Of a DNA stretch of 64,000 nucleotides, positions 53,363-63,637 are shown piece after piece. A program made the translations under genes and the position numbers. Under the pieces are notes generated by a model. It saw only the letters and a list, made by a program, of their open reading frames with translations. It searched no databases and was not told the DNA's origin. The stretch spans positions 2,202,001 to 2,266,000 of the forward strand of contig NZ_CP093299.1 in assembly GCF_024362805.1 (NCBI RefSeq), written 5' to 3'. Within the stretch, counting starts at the first letter, position 1, and the number at the start of each line of letters is the position of its first letter. This DNA comes from Salipaludibacillus sp. LMS25 (GTDB taxonomy: Bacteria > Bacillota > Bacilli > Bacillales > Salisediminibacteriaceae).

Positions 53363-55171
53363 GTCGCACTCTCTATGAGTGCGTGGATTGAAATACCAGA
53401 CACTTTAACAAAGTGGCGATCTCCACCGTCGCACTCTCTATGAGTGCGTGGATTGAAATTTCAATTCTTTTGTCGTGTCATACTTATCCTCGACGTCGCA
53501 CTCTCTATGAGTGCGTGGATTGAAATTTTAAATTGTCTTTGATAACTACGTACTGCTTGGGTCGCACTCTCTATGAGTGCGTGGATTGAAATAAGCTCTT
53601 TGACACCAAAGGCAAGGTTTCCCCAGTCGCACTCTCTATGAGTGCGTGGATTGAAATGGATCTCTTTCAAAGAGACAGTCACGGTGTTCAGTCGCACTCT
53701 CTATGAGTGCGTGGATTGAAATCTTGCTTGGCTAGAAACGATGGGACCAGAATCTGCGTCGCACTCTCTATGAGTGCGTGGATTGAAATCCTTTATCATT
53801 TGACGTTATTGATTTAGCAATCCCGTCGCACTCTCTATGAGTGCGTGGATTGAAATTTTCCTAAGCTCGTTATAGGTGTTGCCTAACGTGGGTCGCACTC
53901 TCTATGAGTGCGTGGATTGAAATATCGTGCTGGCTGTGTCTCGGCTTGCGACTATGTAGTCGCACTCTCTATGAGTGCGTGGATTGAAATAGGATAGGTC
54001 TGCTTTACTTAGATTTTATGGACGTCGCACTCTCTATGAGTGCGTGGATTGAAATTCCTACCTATCTGCGGTGGAGGAAGTGTCGCAAGTCGCACTCTCT
54101 ATGAGTGCGTGGATTGAAATTCGCCTTTTATACGACCATCTTAACGACACTTAACGTCGCACTCTCTATGAGTGCGTGGATTGAAATTTTGTGACTTCGA
54201 CTTCATCGTTAACTCGTAATTGTCGCACTCTCTATGAGTGCGTGGATTGAAATCTCTTGGCGATGAGGGGCGGCAGCAATCTCTGCGTCGCACTCTCTAT
54301 GAGTGCGTGGATTGAAATATCATATGAGAAGGAAATAAGTAAAAAAGATACGTCGCACTCTCTATGAGTGCGTGGATTGAAATGCGAACTAGCCCTCCGT
54401 CCATAAAGTCCTCGGCAAGCGTCGCACTCTCTATGAGTGCGTGGATTGAAATAGTTCCTACAACCACAGGGATATCACTTGTTTTGGTCGCACTCTCTAT
54501 GAGTGCGTGGATTGAAATTACAAATTTACGATCAAGACCAAAACGAGGATGAGTCGCACTCTCTATGAGTGCGTGGATTGAAATTAGAGAATGGACATCA
54601 TTGTAAGATAGTAGATTGGGTCGCACTCTCTATGAGTGCGTGGATTGAAATTGTAAGGTTCAACTCCTGACCACTTATTGGCGATTGTCGCACTCTCTAT
54701 GAGTGCGTGGATTGAAATTTAAATCGACAGTTACACCGTAATGCTTCTCGATGTCGCACTCTCTATGAGTGCGTGGATTGAAATCAATCATGCCCCATAT
54801 AATACTAAAAGCAATTGTTGTCGCACTCTCTATGAGTGCGTGGATTGAAATGCACAATGTTATTAAGGTATTTGCATCGACCCGTGGTCGCACTCTCTAT
54901 GAGTGCGTGGATTGAAATCGTTCCGAGAAAGAAAAAATGGTTTCGTTAGTCAGTCGCACTCTCTATGAGTGCGTGGATTGAAATTTCTATTTTTTCTGGT
55001 GTTAGATAGCCGCCATGTGTCGCACTCTCTATGAGTGCGTGGATTGAAATGCTTCCCCAGTGCCTTCTGTTGCTCTTGTGTAAGTGTCGCACTCTCTATG
55101 AGTGCGTGGATTGAAATGTGAGCAACGCAAAAACAGCATTTGTCTCTTAGGTCGCACTCTCTATGAGTGCG
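53363..55171 (+). CRISPR. CRISPR array 2, type I-C, 27 spacers
   Basis: 27 intact repeats of 32 nt (beginning GTCGCACTCTCTATGAGTGC) start at 53363, 53428, 53495, 53561, 53626, 53691, 53758, 53825, 53892, 53959, 54024, 54089, 54156, 54222, 54287, 54352, 54421, 54487, 54553, 54620, 54687, 54753, 54820, 54887, 54953, 55019 and 55086. A last repeat (55151-55171) is cut after 21 bases. All repeats are identical by eye. Spacers are 33-37 nt. The cut end joins an IS3 fragment, so the far end of the array was lost by insertion or deletion. cas3 lies 5.5 kb downstream. Confidence 0.98.
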
Positions 55172-55230
55172 ACACAAATAAATGTAACTAGTCATAAAAT
55201 ACAAAGGCTATTACTATCAATTCCTCCGAT

Positions 55231-55345
55231 CATAACCATCCAGTCAGTAAAAACGTCTTAAATCTCCAGGTTAAAGCAAAGGGGCTAAACCAGTATTGGG
55301 TACCGGATACCACCTATATTCCGACCAATGAGGGCTGGCTTTCTC
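55231..55345 (+). pseudogene. IS3-family transposase fragment
   Basis: The frame reads HNHPVSKNVLNLQVKAKGLN, then QYWVPDTTYIPTNEGWL, the conserved start of the IS3 orfB integrase core. Only about 38 codons remain. It sits 60 bp beyond the cut CRISPR repeat. Confidence 0.85.
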
Positions 55346-55483
55346 AGCAATTTAGAAAACGAAGCTTCAGAAGGGATTGGATCAGATACTAAAAAGCCAT
55401 ACTTAACTCGATTAGTTGTGATTCCTGGCTCGGAACAAGTTTTCTTCCAACACGAAAAAAGCAGAGAACGCTTCCCTGCTTCC

Positions 55484-56242
55484 TTAACTATTTATAGGGC
55501 ATTTTTTAATGTATTGGTACCCAACAAATAGGATAACACTAATTAATATAGCTTGGTAAAGGATGCTCCATAGAAAAGAAGGATAATCACCTATAGGTAC
55601 GATAATATAACTACCCTCGATTAAGTTAGAGAAAGTGTGGGACAAAAGCCCTTTCTGATTAAATACTATAAAATATTTAAGCAAATTCTCATTAAAAGAA
55701 AGATAGAGCGACGGTTCGAGGACATTTAACAAAAATAGTGCGCCAATACTAAATGCAACATTTTTAGTTAAAAGTGCAACTACAAATGCTAATTCCCCCC
55801 AAAAAAAACAAATAAGACTCACTGAAACGATTTGAAAAATGATCTGTGAAATAAATAGCTGACCTGGCGCACCTAAAAAAATATGCACAACCCAGCTAAA
55901 TAAAGTAGTCACCGTTGTGAGTAAAAAACTAGCGATAAGAATATAGCATGTTTTATAAAAAAAAGTCTGCACTCTGTTATACGAATTTAATAATAATTGA
56001 AACGTATTCCATGAATGCTCCTGATAACTTAGGAAAGAGCCTAAAATGATGATGGGAACGATCCCTAAAATAGTAAGTGACAATAGAAAGACGGAGCTAA
56101 AATACCCAGGAATTCTTAATTCTGCATATGGAAAAGGATCAAAAACGATATAGACCATAAATATGAATGTTAAAACTAGACTAGTAATTAACAGGGGATT
56201 GTTTTTAATTTTGATGGTCTCTGCTTTTATCCATGCATTCAT
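55484..56242 (-). CDS. ABC-2-type permease (bacteriocin self-protection type), second
   Basis: 252 aa with six membrane segments (for example LLITSLVLTFIFMVYIVF near residues 17-34). The N-terminus MNAWIKAETIKIKNNPLL is typical for BcrB/NisE-type permeases. It overlaps the previous gene by 4 bases and closes the operon. Confidence 0.8.
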   Translation of the reverse strand: MNAWIKAETIKIKNNPLLITSLVLTFIFMVYIVFDPFPYAELRIPGYFSSVFLLSLTILGIVPIIILGSFLSYQEHSWNTFQLLLNSYNRVQTFFYKTCYILIASFLLTTVTTLFSWVVHIFLGAPGQLFISQIIFQIVSVSLICFFWGELAFVVALLTKNVAFSIGALFLLNVLEPSLYLSFNENLLKYFIVFNQKGLLSHTFSNLIEGSYIIVPIGDYPSFLWSILYQAILISVILFVGYQYIKKCPINS

Positions 56243-56655
56243 TGGTTTTCTCCATTAATCATTATCACAAATTCATGATCGCCATTGCTTAATTCCAACT
56301 CTAATTCTCCTTCTCCCGCTGCTGCTTCAAAAGAAAAGTCATGACTGTCGATTATTGTTTCGGAAAAAATCATATCTCCATCTTCACTTGTGATTTTTAA
56401 AGTCATATCACTTGTATTGTCTTCCTTTTTCAGACTTACAACATTATTTTCTTCCAATAGTACCTTGAACTGAATTTTTTTATTTTGTAACAGGTGTCCT
56501 GAAACGCTGATGTCAGTGACCAACTCCGTTGATCCATCCACATAAGTATTATTAATGTTAAGGCCATCTGATTTATATTCACTATCTGAAAAAGCATTTA
56601 CACCAATAAAAACAAGTATAACAATTAATAAAGTACCGATTAATACCTTTCTCAT
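56239..56655 (-). CDS. Membrane-anchored accessory protein of the ABC system
   Basis: 138 aa. One N-terminal membrane segment (LIGTLLIVILVFIGVNAF) and an extracytoplasmic beta-rich domain (TLKITSEDGDMIFSETII, then GEGELELELSNGDHEFVIMI). It lies between two permeases, overlapping the second. It could bind the bacteriocin or help the transporter; family not recognised. Confidence 0.7.
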   Translation of the reverse strand: MRKVLIGTLLIVILVFIGVNAFSDSEYKSDGLNINNTYVDGSTELVTDISVSGHLLQNKKIQFKVLLEENNVVSLKKEDNTSDMTLKITSEDGDMIFSETIIDSHDFSFEAAAGEGELELELSNGDHEFVIMINGENQ

Positions 56656-56671
56656 AAAGAATCCCTACTTC

Positions 56672-57466
56672 CTAGGCTTTAAAATCCCTTTTCAAGTTAA
56701 CAAAGCTGTAAATAAAAAGCATAAATAGAATGATTAACAGACTGATCAGAAGGCTGCTTTCATAAGATAACGAACTAAGGTTGTAATATTGAATCTGTGG
56801 ATCATTATTTAAATTATAAAAAGAATTCCCAATCAGCGATGAAGTATAATGACTTAAAGTAAAGTACTGAGCTACTGGAAGATAGCCAGATAACTGATCT
56901 AATAATATAGGTAATATCATTGCAATTAAAATACCACCGTATACTCGCTGCGTGATAAATGCACCTAAAAAGCCAATTAAGGAGAATCCAGAAAGAATAA
57001 TCACACTGCTTAGTATTTGAGAGATTAATAGCTGCCAGTTAAAAGTGAAAGACTGCCTATTTACTATCAATCCTTCTATAATTCCAAGAACAACCATTGA
57101 TAAAACCAGACAAAATATAACTAAAAATAGTGTTAACACTTTGACTATTACTGAATGAATTCTCCCTAGATTAGTGATCGTATAAACATTTGTGTTATGT
57201 TTATATTCAGTACCAGAAATATAAGCACCAATGAATGCTCCAGGTATAAATCCTAAAAGTACTAAAAGAAGCAAATTAAATGAGCTCATATATTGAACGG
57301 TAATCAGCTCAGGTGTAAAGTACCCTGAGGTGTTGTTGAATCCTTTTTGAAAAAACATAAGCAGTAAGAAAGTAAAAATAATAACTAATACAACAATTAA
57401 CTCCGTAACTCTTTTAAGTTTTAGCAATTCCCCGGCTATCTGTCTCCTAAGCAACTGTATCACCAC
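56672..57466 (-). CDS. ABC-2-type permease, first
   Basis: 264 aa, six membrane segments (LIVVLVIIFTFLLLMFF near residues 23-39), start RRQIAGELLKLKRVTELI. It overlaps the end of the ATPase gene by 20 bases, so both are translated together. Confidence 0.8.
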   Translation of the reverse strand: MVIQLLRRQIAGELLKLKRVTELIVVLVIIFTFLLLMFFQKGFNNTSGYFTPELITVQYMSSFNLLLLVLLGFIPGAFIGAYISGTEYKHNTNVYTITNLGRIHSVIVKVLTLFLVIFCLVLSMVVLGIIEGLIVNRQSFTFNWQLLISQILSSVIILSGFSLIGFLGAFITQRVYGGILIAMILPILLDQLSGYLPVAQYFTLSHYTSSLIGNSFYNLNNDPQIQYYNLSSLSYESSLLISLLIILFMLFIYSFVNLKRDFKA

Positions 57467-58343
57467 CGGTAAATTGATGGAACCTATCTACAAGAGATTT
57501 CCGTTTAATACTATAAGAAATTGGAAAAACCCCAATCTCATAAAGAGCCTTTAAATAATGCGTATATTCTTGCGTCATTCTAATTGTAAGTGAAGAACCC
57601 TGCTGGTCATAAGCTGTGTCATTTTTGTCAAAACAGCTAATTGCTTTTTTAATATCCATCACATTTAATTCGATCTTCAGTACTTGATCACTTAAATTGC
57701 TCATTCCCCCGCTATCCACCACTCCACCTTTATGAAGGATAATATAATCTGTTAATACATCCTCCATCTGAAGGATAGAGTGACTCGAAAGGAGAATTGT
57801 TCTACCTTCATCCCTTAGTTGAATGATCATGTTTTTCAACCATAAAACACCATCCAAATCCAGTCCGTTGGTCGGTTCATCAAGTATTAATAGCTCCCTG
57901 TCGTTTGCTAATACTGTCATAGCTACTTGCAGTCTGCGTTTCATTCCGAGAGAAAAATCTTTAACCTTCTTCTTTGTATCGTCAATGGAGACCATTTCTA
58001 ATATCCTTAAAATTTCAGCTTTTTTTGGTGACCTCCCTTCTTGCAGAATAGTTATTTCTAAGTTCTCCCTTGCATTTAAATGCGGATACATGGCAATATT
58101 CTCTGATAAGTAGCCGATTTTCTTAGAACCACCTTGTGGAACTTCTCCAAAAACATGTAAAGTGCCTTCCGTAGGAAAAATAAGTCCTGTGATCAATTTA
58201 TTTAATGTCGTTTTTCCAGCCCCATTTTTCCCTAATAAACCTATAGTTCGGCCTTTTTCAATCTTAAGGTTTAATCGGCTTAGAGCTTTAGTATTTTTGT
58301 ACTCTTTGGTTAAGTTCTTTGTTTCTATAATTAAGTTTGACAT
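57447..58343 (-). CDS. ABC transporter ATPase (BcrA/lantibiotic-immunity type)
   Basis: 298 aa. Walker A is GLLGKNGAGKTT (about residues 32-43), the signature is FSLGMKRRLQVA, Walker B is LLILDEPTNGLD and the switch is LLSSHS. The C-terminal 80 residues are typical of BcrA-type ATPases. ATG 58343 has GGAGAG upstream. It heads the operon ATPase-permease-accessory-permease next to the secreted peptide gene. Probable role: protection from a membrane-active peptide, or its export. Confidence 0.85.
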   Translation of the reverse strand: MSNLIIETKNLTKEYKNTKALSRLNLKIEKGRTIGLLGKNGAGKTTLNKLITGLIFPTEGTLHVFGEVPQGGSKKIGYLSENIAMYPHLNARENLEITILQEGRSPKKAEILRILEMVSIDDTKKKVKDFSLGMKRRLQVAMTVLANDRELLILDEPTNGLDLDGVLWLKNMIIQLRDEGRTILLSSHSILQMEDVLTDYIILHKGGVVDSGGMSNLSDQVLKIELNVMDIKKAISCFDKNDTAYDQQGSSLTIRMTQEYTHYLKALYEIGVFPISYSIKRKSLVDRFHQFTGGDTVA

Positions 58344-58438
58344 GAACATTCTCTCCGCATTAACAAATTGAACAACCTATGTTGATTTGGTTAAACGTAA
58401 TCTATCATAGGTTGTCCTTCAGAATAAAGTATTGCTCC

Positions 58439-58820
58439 TTAAGGCTTACCAGTTGCTGTTATCCCCTGTGTTGTACTTTCAACCCCCATGGAGAATTGGT
58501 TTGTCGCTATTCCTAAAACAAATTTAGCTTGAGACTTTGTTTTTGTAGAAGTCCAAATGATTGAGTGTTACTAAAAGACCAAGCTAAACCTGTGCTGTGC
58601 TTAGGAGAAACGTTATTGTGTCTGGTAATCTTGGAACCGTTAGAATCATACCAACCCAAAACCCCTGTTTTAAAGATCTTTATACCTACCCAAGAATAAT
58701 ATTACTTGTGGATTTCGTTGCTGCTTCTGCTTCGTTAATACTTCCTGATGCAGCGAAACTTAACAATAGCATTGAAGCAACCATTGTTGCCATTCCAATT
58801 TTTTTAATGGATTTTATCAT
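58439..58820 (-). pseudogene. Secreted bacteriocin-like protein with frameshifts
   Basis: ATG with GGTAAAAAAG upstream, signal peptide (MIKSIKKIGMATMVASMLLL) and cleavage near SINEAEAA. The frame stops after NIILG. Read with two frame changes it continues IFKTGVLGWYDSNGSKIT, GLAWSFSNTQSFG, KSQAKFVLGIATNQFSMGVE and ends at 58439. It lies just upstream of the ABC operon, so it is a candidate for that system's peptide. Family unknown. Confidence 0.6.
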
Positions 58821-59169
58821 CTTTTTTACCTTCTCTACTATACAGCTGTTACTGTCTTAATCAATATACTTCTTACTCAAAACACCAATCAGCAACAGCC
58901 ATTACTTTATAATACCTATATTTTTGTATTTGGCAAGAAAAAAATATAATAAATAACATTAGTGTTGCGTAAGTATTGTAGTAATTTTCAGTTTGATTCA
59001 TTCTGCTGTTGAAAGCCAAAAAAATAAATACCCAAACAAAGGTGGCTCCACCCATTTGGAAAATTATTCACAATTAAACGTGTGCACCGACGACAACTAG
59101 TTTGTTACGGTACAACGTTACCTTCAAATTTCCGTAGCCACATGTGGGCTAGTTTCCACAAAGCATAAC
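58821..59169. other. Intergenic, no gene seen
   Basis: AT-rich; a short minus-strand frame (58873-59055) lacks a start signal. Includes the presumed right end of the IS4 remnant, whose limit I cannot fix. Confidence 0.4.
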
Positions 59170-60270
59170 GTTTTACGTTTACTTTTTGTTTCAATTTGAA
59201 TGAGAACGTGTAAACAAAAAACGATTAATGCGATAAACACTTAATTTTGCATGGCCCATTCGCTTTGTCCGTAAAACTTTTTGATGCTCAGATGCTGTTT
59301 GACCCATTTGAAAATAACTCAATTGCCCAGCGTGACTTATACATCTCTGAAATGTCTTCGACGCTTAAATCAAACCGATTGGTGATTAATTGTAGTTCAT
59401 TTCCTTTTGAATCGATCACTTTTAAAAGACCAAACACATTTTCAGCACGGTTTTGAGTCGCCCCTATCCAGACCATTTGATCGGATAAAACAGAGGAATC
59501 CTTAGGAAGTTTAAAATCATAAACGTCCCGTACGACTGCGTTTTTCCTTAGCCTAGAGAGAAAAAAGTAGCCATCATCTGTCATGCGATCAAAGCGGTCA
59601 TAGTCCAGATAACCGCGGTCAAACATATACATGCATGCTTTGTCATCAACCATGACCTCAAGCTGACCACGATCATGTTTGCTTTGCTGTTGTTATGACG
59701 GCTTTTTCGGGGTAGGAAGTCCCTTTTTTCCATAAGCACAAGTCGCAAATGTAACTTTACACCAGCTTTTGTTTTCCTGAACTTTGCCCATTTATGGTTC
59801 GTCAAATTAAGTGGCAATGTGCTTGAATCAATGATTTTTAACGGCATAATGCGTTTTTTAAAATGTGTTTTCGCATGAATTGGTGCGACTAGATCTAGAA
59901 AAAGCTTCTGAAAAAGATCTGGGTTCAGCCCATCTAATCGTCGTGAAAGCTGAGAAATACTAATCGAATCAAAGGTTATTCCTTCTTGAAGCTGGTCATC
60001 AAATAGACAATCACTTAGCGCATGGAGACTTTCAATTTCCTCTAGCTGTGCAAAAAGCAATAATTTCAAGAATGACTCTGTCGTTAATTTTTTCGTATAG
60101 TGATCTCATTTCAATGTTTTCACTTGTTCTTCACATAATTGAAGATTTATTGGTGAAAACCATTGTCCAAATGACGTTTTTCGTGTAATCATATCCATAA
60201 GTTATGTCCTTTTATTAGTGGATTTGGACGGGTTACCACCCGACTTATCTATTATAGAGGACTTTTTCTT
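59170..60270 (-). mobile_element. IS4-family element, transposase broken
   Basis: The transposase starts at 60201 (MDMITRKTSFGQWFSPINLQ), meets a stop near 60107, resumes with LKLLLFAQLEEIESLHALSD, shifts frame near 59690 and again near 59310. DDE-type motifs are readable: PLKIIDSSTLPLN, FDRGYLDYDRFDRM and YKSRWAIELF. The left-end DNA (60201-60270) equals that at 52580. No active product is possible. Confidence 0.88.
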
Positions 60271-60719
60271 TGTATAAATAAGATTCAGGAAAATTTTGAA
60301 TATTAAGTTTTAATTAATGCATTGCTAGTGAATAACTAATATTTAATTTATACCTCTGGTCATCTTATATTATAAAGCAAAGGTTCCTTATACCGAAAAT
60401 GTTCATCTATGAAAACAAAGCTTTATGCAGTGGGGAAGTATGCGAAAAGTAGCTATGGAGTGCAGTGATTAAGACTGGGGAGAGGGAATGATCTATGAGG
60501 GCGTATAGTAAACGTAATCTTTTCATCCTAACTATTTTTAATAACACCAGAAAAATTTCCTTTAATTGTTAGGTATAGATCTTTAAGACTATTATTAAGA
60601 CATCTTAAATAAGGAACATAGACTAGAAAAACAGGGAATTTTGTCTAATATATGCTGTATTTATCCAAGTGATATGGTAAAATGTACATAATTACGTTAT
60701 CATTTGAGGAGAATTGACG
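60271..60719. other. Upstream region of cas3
   Basis: No gene. A possible extended -10 (TGGTAAAAT at about 60675-60683) lies about 40 bp before the cas3 start, without a clear -35. The strong ribosome site GAGGAG is at 60706-60711. Confidence 0.4.
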
Positions 60720-63122
60720 ATGTATATGGCTCATGTGCGGGAATCGGATAAAAAGGTACAGACGTTGAAAGAACATTTGCTCGAAGCTAAACAATTGGCA
60801 GAGTGTTTGGGTGCCAAATTGGGACTGAAGCATGTGGCTGGATTAGCAGGGTTGCTTCACGATTTGGGCAAATACAGTGACCGCTTCCAAACGTATCTTT
60901 ATCAGGCTGTTTGGGAACCAGAAAAAACGACATTCAAACGAGGTGATGTGGATCACGCAACCGCTGGCGGCAGGTTACTGTTTGAGAACTATCACACAAA
61001 AGCACATACACCACACGAAAAGCTGCTTGCTGAAATTATTGGCAATGCGATTATCTCACATCATGCAAACCTCTATGACTTTATTTCTCCTAAATGTGAA
61101 TCGGACTTTCTAAGACGGGTGCAAGAAAAAGAGCTTCCTGAATACGACTTAGCTAAAAAACGCTTTTTTGCAGATACGATGACAGAAGAAGAGTTTAGGC
61201 AATACGTGACAGCGGCAGTGAGCGAGTTAACGCAATTTATGACATTAGATCCGACACAAACCTTTTTCCTGACAAAATATATATTTAGTTGTTTAATAGA
61301 TGCTGATCGTACGAATACGCGGATGTTTGAAGAACAGGTTGAGGAAGAAGAGGCCTTTGAACATCACCGATTGTTTAAGCGTTATCATCACCAATTATTA
61401 AACCACCTTGCCACCTTACAAAACAGCAGCAAAGCGCAAGAACCAATTAATGTATTGCGTTCCAAAATGTCTGAACAATGCGAATCATTTGCTGAAAGAC
61501 TATCAGGTATTTACACGTTATCAATCCCCACTGGGGGCGGTAAGACGCTTGCTAGTCTTCGCTATGCGTTAAAACATGCCCAACTACATCATAAGCAACG
61601 AATCATTTACATCGTGCCGTTCACGACGATCATTGAACAGAATGCTCAAGAAGTTAGACATATTTTAGAAGATGACGATCATATTTTGGAGCATCACTCC
61701 AATGTGGTTGAGGAAGAGGAAGCGGGAGACGAATTTGAAGATGGCGTGATTACCAAAAAGGAGAAGCTGAAGCTTGCCCGTGATAATTGGGAGAGTCCGA
61801 TTATTTTTACAACTCTTGTGCAATTTCTCAATGTGTTTTATGCGAAAGGCAACCGTAATACGCGGCGGTTACATAACTTAAGCCATTCTGTTCTCATTTT
61901 TGACGAGGTCCAAAAAGTACCAACGACGTGTGTCTCCCTTTTTAATGAGGCATTAAACTTTTTAAAAGAGTCTGCTCATTCTAGTATCCTTCTTTGCACA
62001 GCCACCCAGCCAACACTTGAAAATGTCACACATAGCTTGCTGAAAGAAAGAGACGGAGAGATCGTTCATAATTTAGCTGACGTCTCACAGGCTTTTAAAC
62101 GGGTCGATATTGTTAATAAGACGGACGAGCCACTGACCAATGAAACGTTAGCTGAGTGGATTGAAACGGAGGTATCCGACTGGGGGAGTACCCTTGTCAT
62201 TTTAAATACGAAATCAGTCGTCAAAGAGTTATATGAAAGATTAAAAGATAACCCTTTCCCTGTCTATCATTTAAGTACCGCCATGTGTGCGGCCCACCGA
62301 AAAAATCAGTTAGCGACCATTCGAGGATTACTTAAGGAAGGAACGCCATTTATTTGCGTCACGACGCAACTCATTGAAGCCGGTGTGGATGTGAGCTTTA
62401 AATGTGTGATTCGCTCACTTGCTGGTCTTGACTCAATTGCTCAAGCAGCTGGGAGGTGTAATCGACATGGAGAGGACCAGCTTCGACAGGTGTATGTCAT
62501 TGATCATATGGAGGAGAAGCTGTCGAAGTTGAAAGAAATTGAAGTGGGGAAAGGGATTGCCGGAAACATTCTAACTAGATTTAAAAAGAAACCTGAAAAA
62601 TATGAAGGAAGCATACTCTCTCAAGCGGCCATAAGTGACTATTTCCTTTATTACTATCGTAAAATGGACGCTAATTTAAATTATTACGTAAAAGAAGTTG
62701 ATAAGGAAATGACAAAGCTCCTCATGTCTCTCAATAAGGAAAATAGCTATGTGACCTACTATCAAAAGAAGACTGGTACGGCTTTTCCACTCCTGTTAAA
62801 TGGCAGTTATAAAACGGCAGCCGACCATTTCCATGTGATCGATCAGAAGACAACATCGGTTATCGTTCCTTATGGAGAAGGGCAAGACATCATTGCGCAA
62901 CTTAACAGTGATGAGTGGCTTGATGACTTATCGAAAGTATTGAAAATAGCACAACAGTATACCGTTAACCTTTATTCTCAGGAGATGGCATGTTTGATAA
63001 AGGAAGGCGCCATCGTGATGCATTTAGACGGCATGATTTATGAATTAAAAGAAGGTTGGTATAGCGACGAGTACGGAGTCGATTTGACAGGAGAAGGGGG
63101 AATGGGGTTTATGTCATGGTAA
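60720..63122 (+). CDS. cas3: Cas3 nuclease-helicase, CRISPR type I-C
   Basis: 800 aa. It unwinds and degrades DNA marked by Cascade. The N-terminal HD nuclease has LLHDLGKYSDRF (about residues 45-56), VDHATAGG and AIISHHANL. The helicase part has Walker A IPTGGGKTLASL (about 268-279), LIFDEVQ in place of DExH, LLCTATQPT, VTTQLIEAGVDVSF and AQAAGRCNRHG. The length fits I-C Cas3. I chose ATG 60720, 8 bases after AGGAG; an upstream TTG is too close. All motifs are intact. It is followed after about 700 bp by cas5c rather than at once. Confidence 0.95.
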   Translation: MYMAHVRESDKKVQTLKEHLLEAKQLAECLGAKLGLKHVAGLAGLLHDLGKYSDRFQTYLYQAVWEPEKTTFKRGDVDHATAGGRLLFENYHTKAHTPHEKLLAEIIGNAIISHHANLYDFISPKCESDFLRRVQEKELPEYDLAKKRFFADTMTEEEFRQYVTAAVSELTQFMTLDPTQTFFLTKYIFSCLIDADRTNTRMFEEQVEEEEAFEHHRLFKRYHHQLLNHLATLQNSSKAQEPINVLRSKMSEQCESFAERLSGIYTLSIPTGGGKTLASLRYALKHAQLHHKQRIIYIVPFTTIIEQNAQEVRHILEDDDHILEHHSNVVEEEEAGDEFEDGVITKKEKLKLARDNWESPIIFTTLVQFLNVFYAKGNRNTRRLHNLSHSVLIFDEVQKVPTTCVSLFNEALNFLKESAHSSILLCTATQPTLENVTHSLLKERDGEIVHNLADVSQAFKRVDIVNKTDEPLTNETLAEWIETEVSDWGSTLVILNTKSVVKELYERLKDNPFPVYHLSTAMCAAHRKNQLATIRGLLKEGTPFICVTTQLIEAGVDVSFKCVIRSLAGLDSIAQAAGRCNRHGEDQLRQVYVIDHMEEKLSKLKEIEVGKGIAGNILTRFKKKPEKYEGSILSQAAISDYFLYYYRKMDANLNYYVKEVDKEMTKLLMSLNKENSYVTYYQKKTGTAFPLLLNGSYKTAADHFHVIDQKTTSVIVPYGEGQDIIAQLNSDEWLDDLSKVLKIAQQYTVNLYSQEMACLIKEGAIVMHLDGMIYELKEGWYSDEYGVDLTGEGGMGFMSW

Positions 63123-63287
63123 AAAGCCTATCTTGTACCTACTAAATTCTTAATTGAATCCACGTTAATAGCGATCTTGATCTTAAAAAGATGATAAAGT
63201 CCTTTAAATGAGTCGATTTCATAATGCTGTTTTTAAAAAAGCAATAACACGAATGATATGCAATAACTTTCATTTAATATGCGGATG

Positions 63288-63443
63288 ATAAAACGAACTT
63301 TCAATCAATGGGGGTTTGCGTTCTTCTTTCACTGATTGTTAGTTGAGTCAATCGGGACATTAGTGTCCGTTACCTTCCGCCTAAATAGATTTAGCTCTCT
63401 CCTCTCTATTTTGAGCCGGGAGTTTTATGGACGCTTATCTGTG
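63288..63443 (-). repeat. Hairpin element B, copy 8, between cas3 and cas5c
   Basis: Minus orientation, starting CACAGATAAGCGTCCATAAAAC after TTTAT and ending GTTCGTTTTAT. Its hairpins lie in the cas mRNA between cas3 and the Cascade genes. Confidence 0.92.
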
Positions 63444-63637
63444 ATAAAAAGTGACCGAAATGTAAGACGGCGACTCCCTGAGGGTTGAGCGCAGTCTGAA
63501 GTGAATGTCACAATCATTGTTCGAATTTTGACATTCATTTAAATAAGAACTGTGTTTAATATGATAATTCAATAACAAGTAAGTACACCCATCATCTAAT
63601 CTATATATAAGTAGTGCAGATTAGATGGTGATACGAC

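Noticed and set aside
53461-55204. Minus-strand open frames across CRISPR array 2 reading ISIHALIESAT-type repeats
   Set aside because: They are translations of the CRISPR repeat itself, a well-known artefact; no start or ribosome site.
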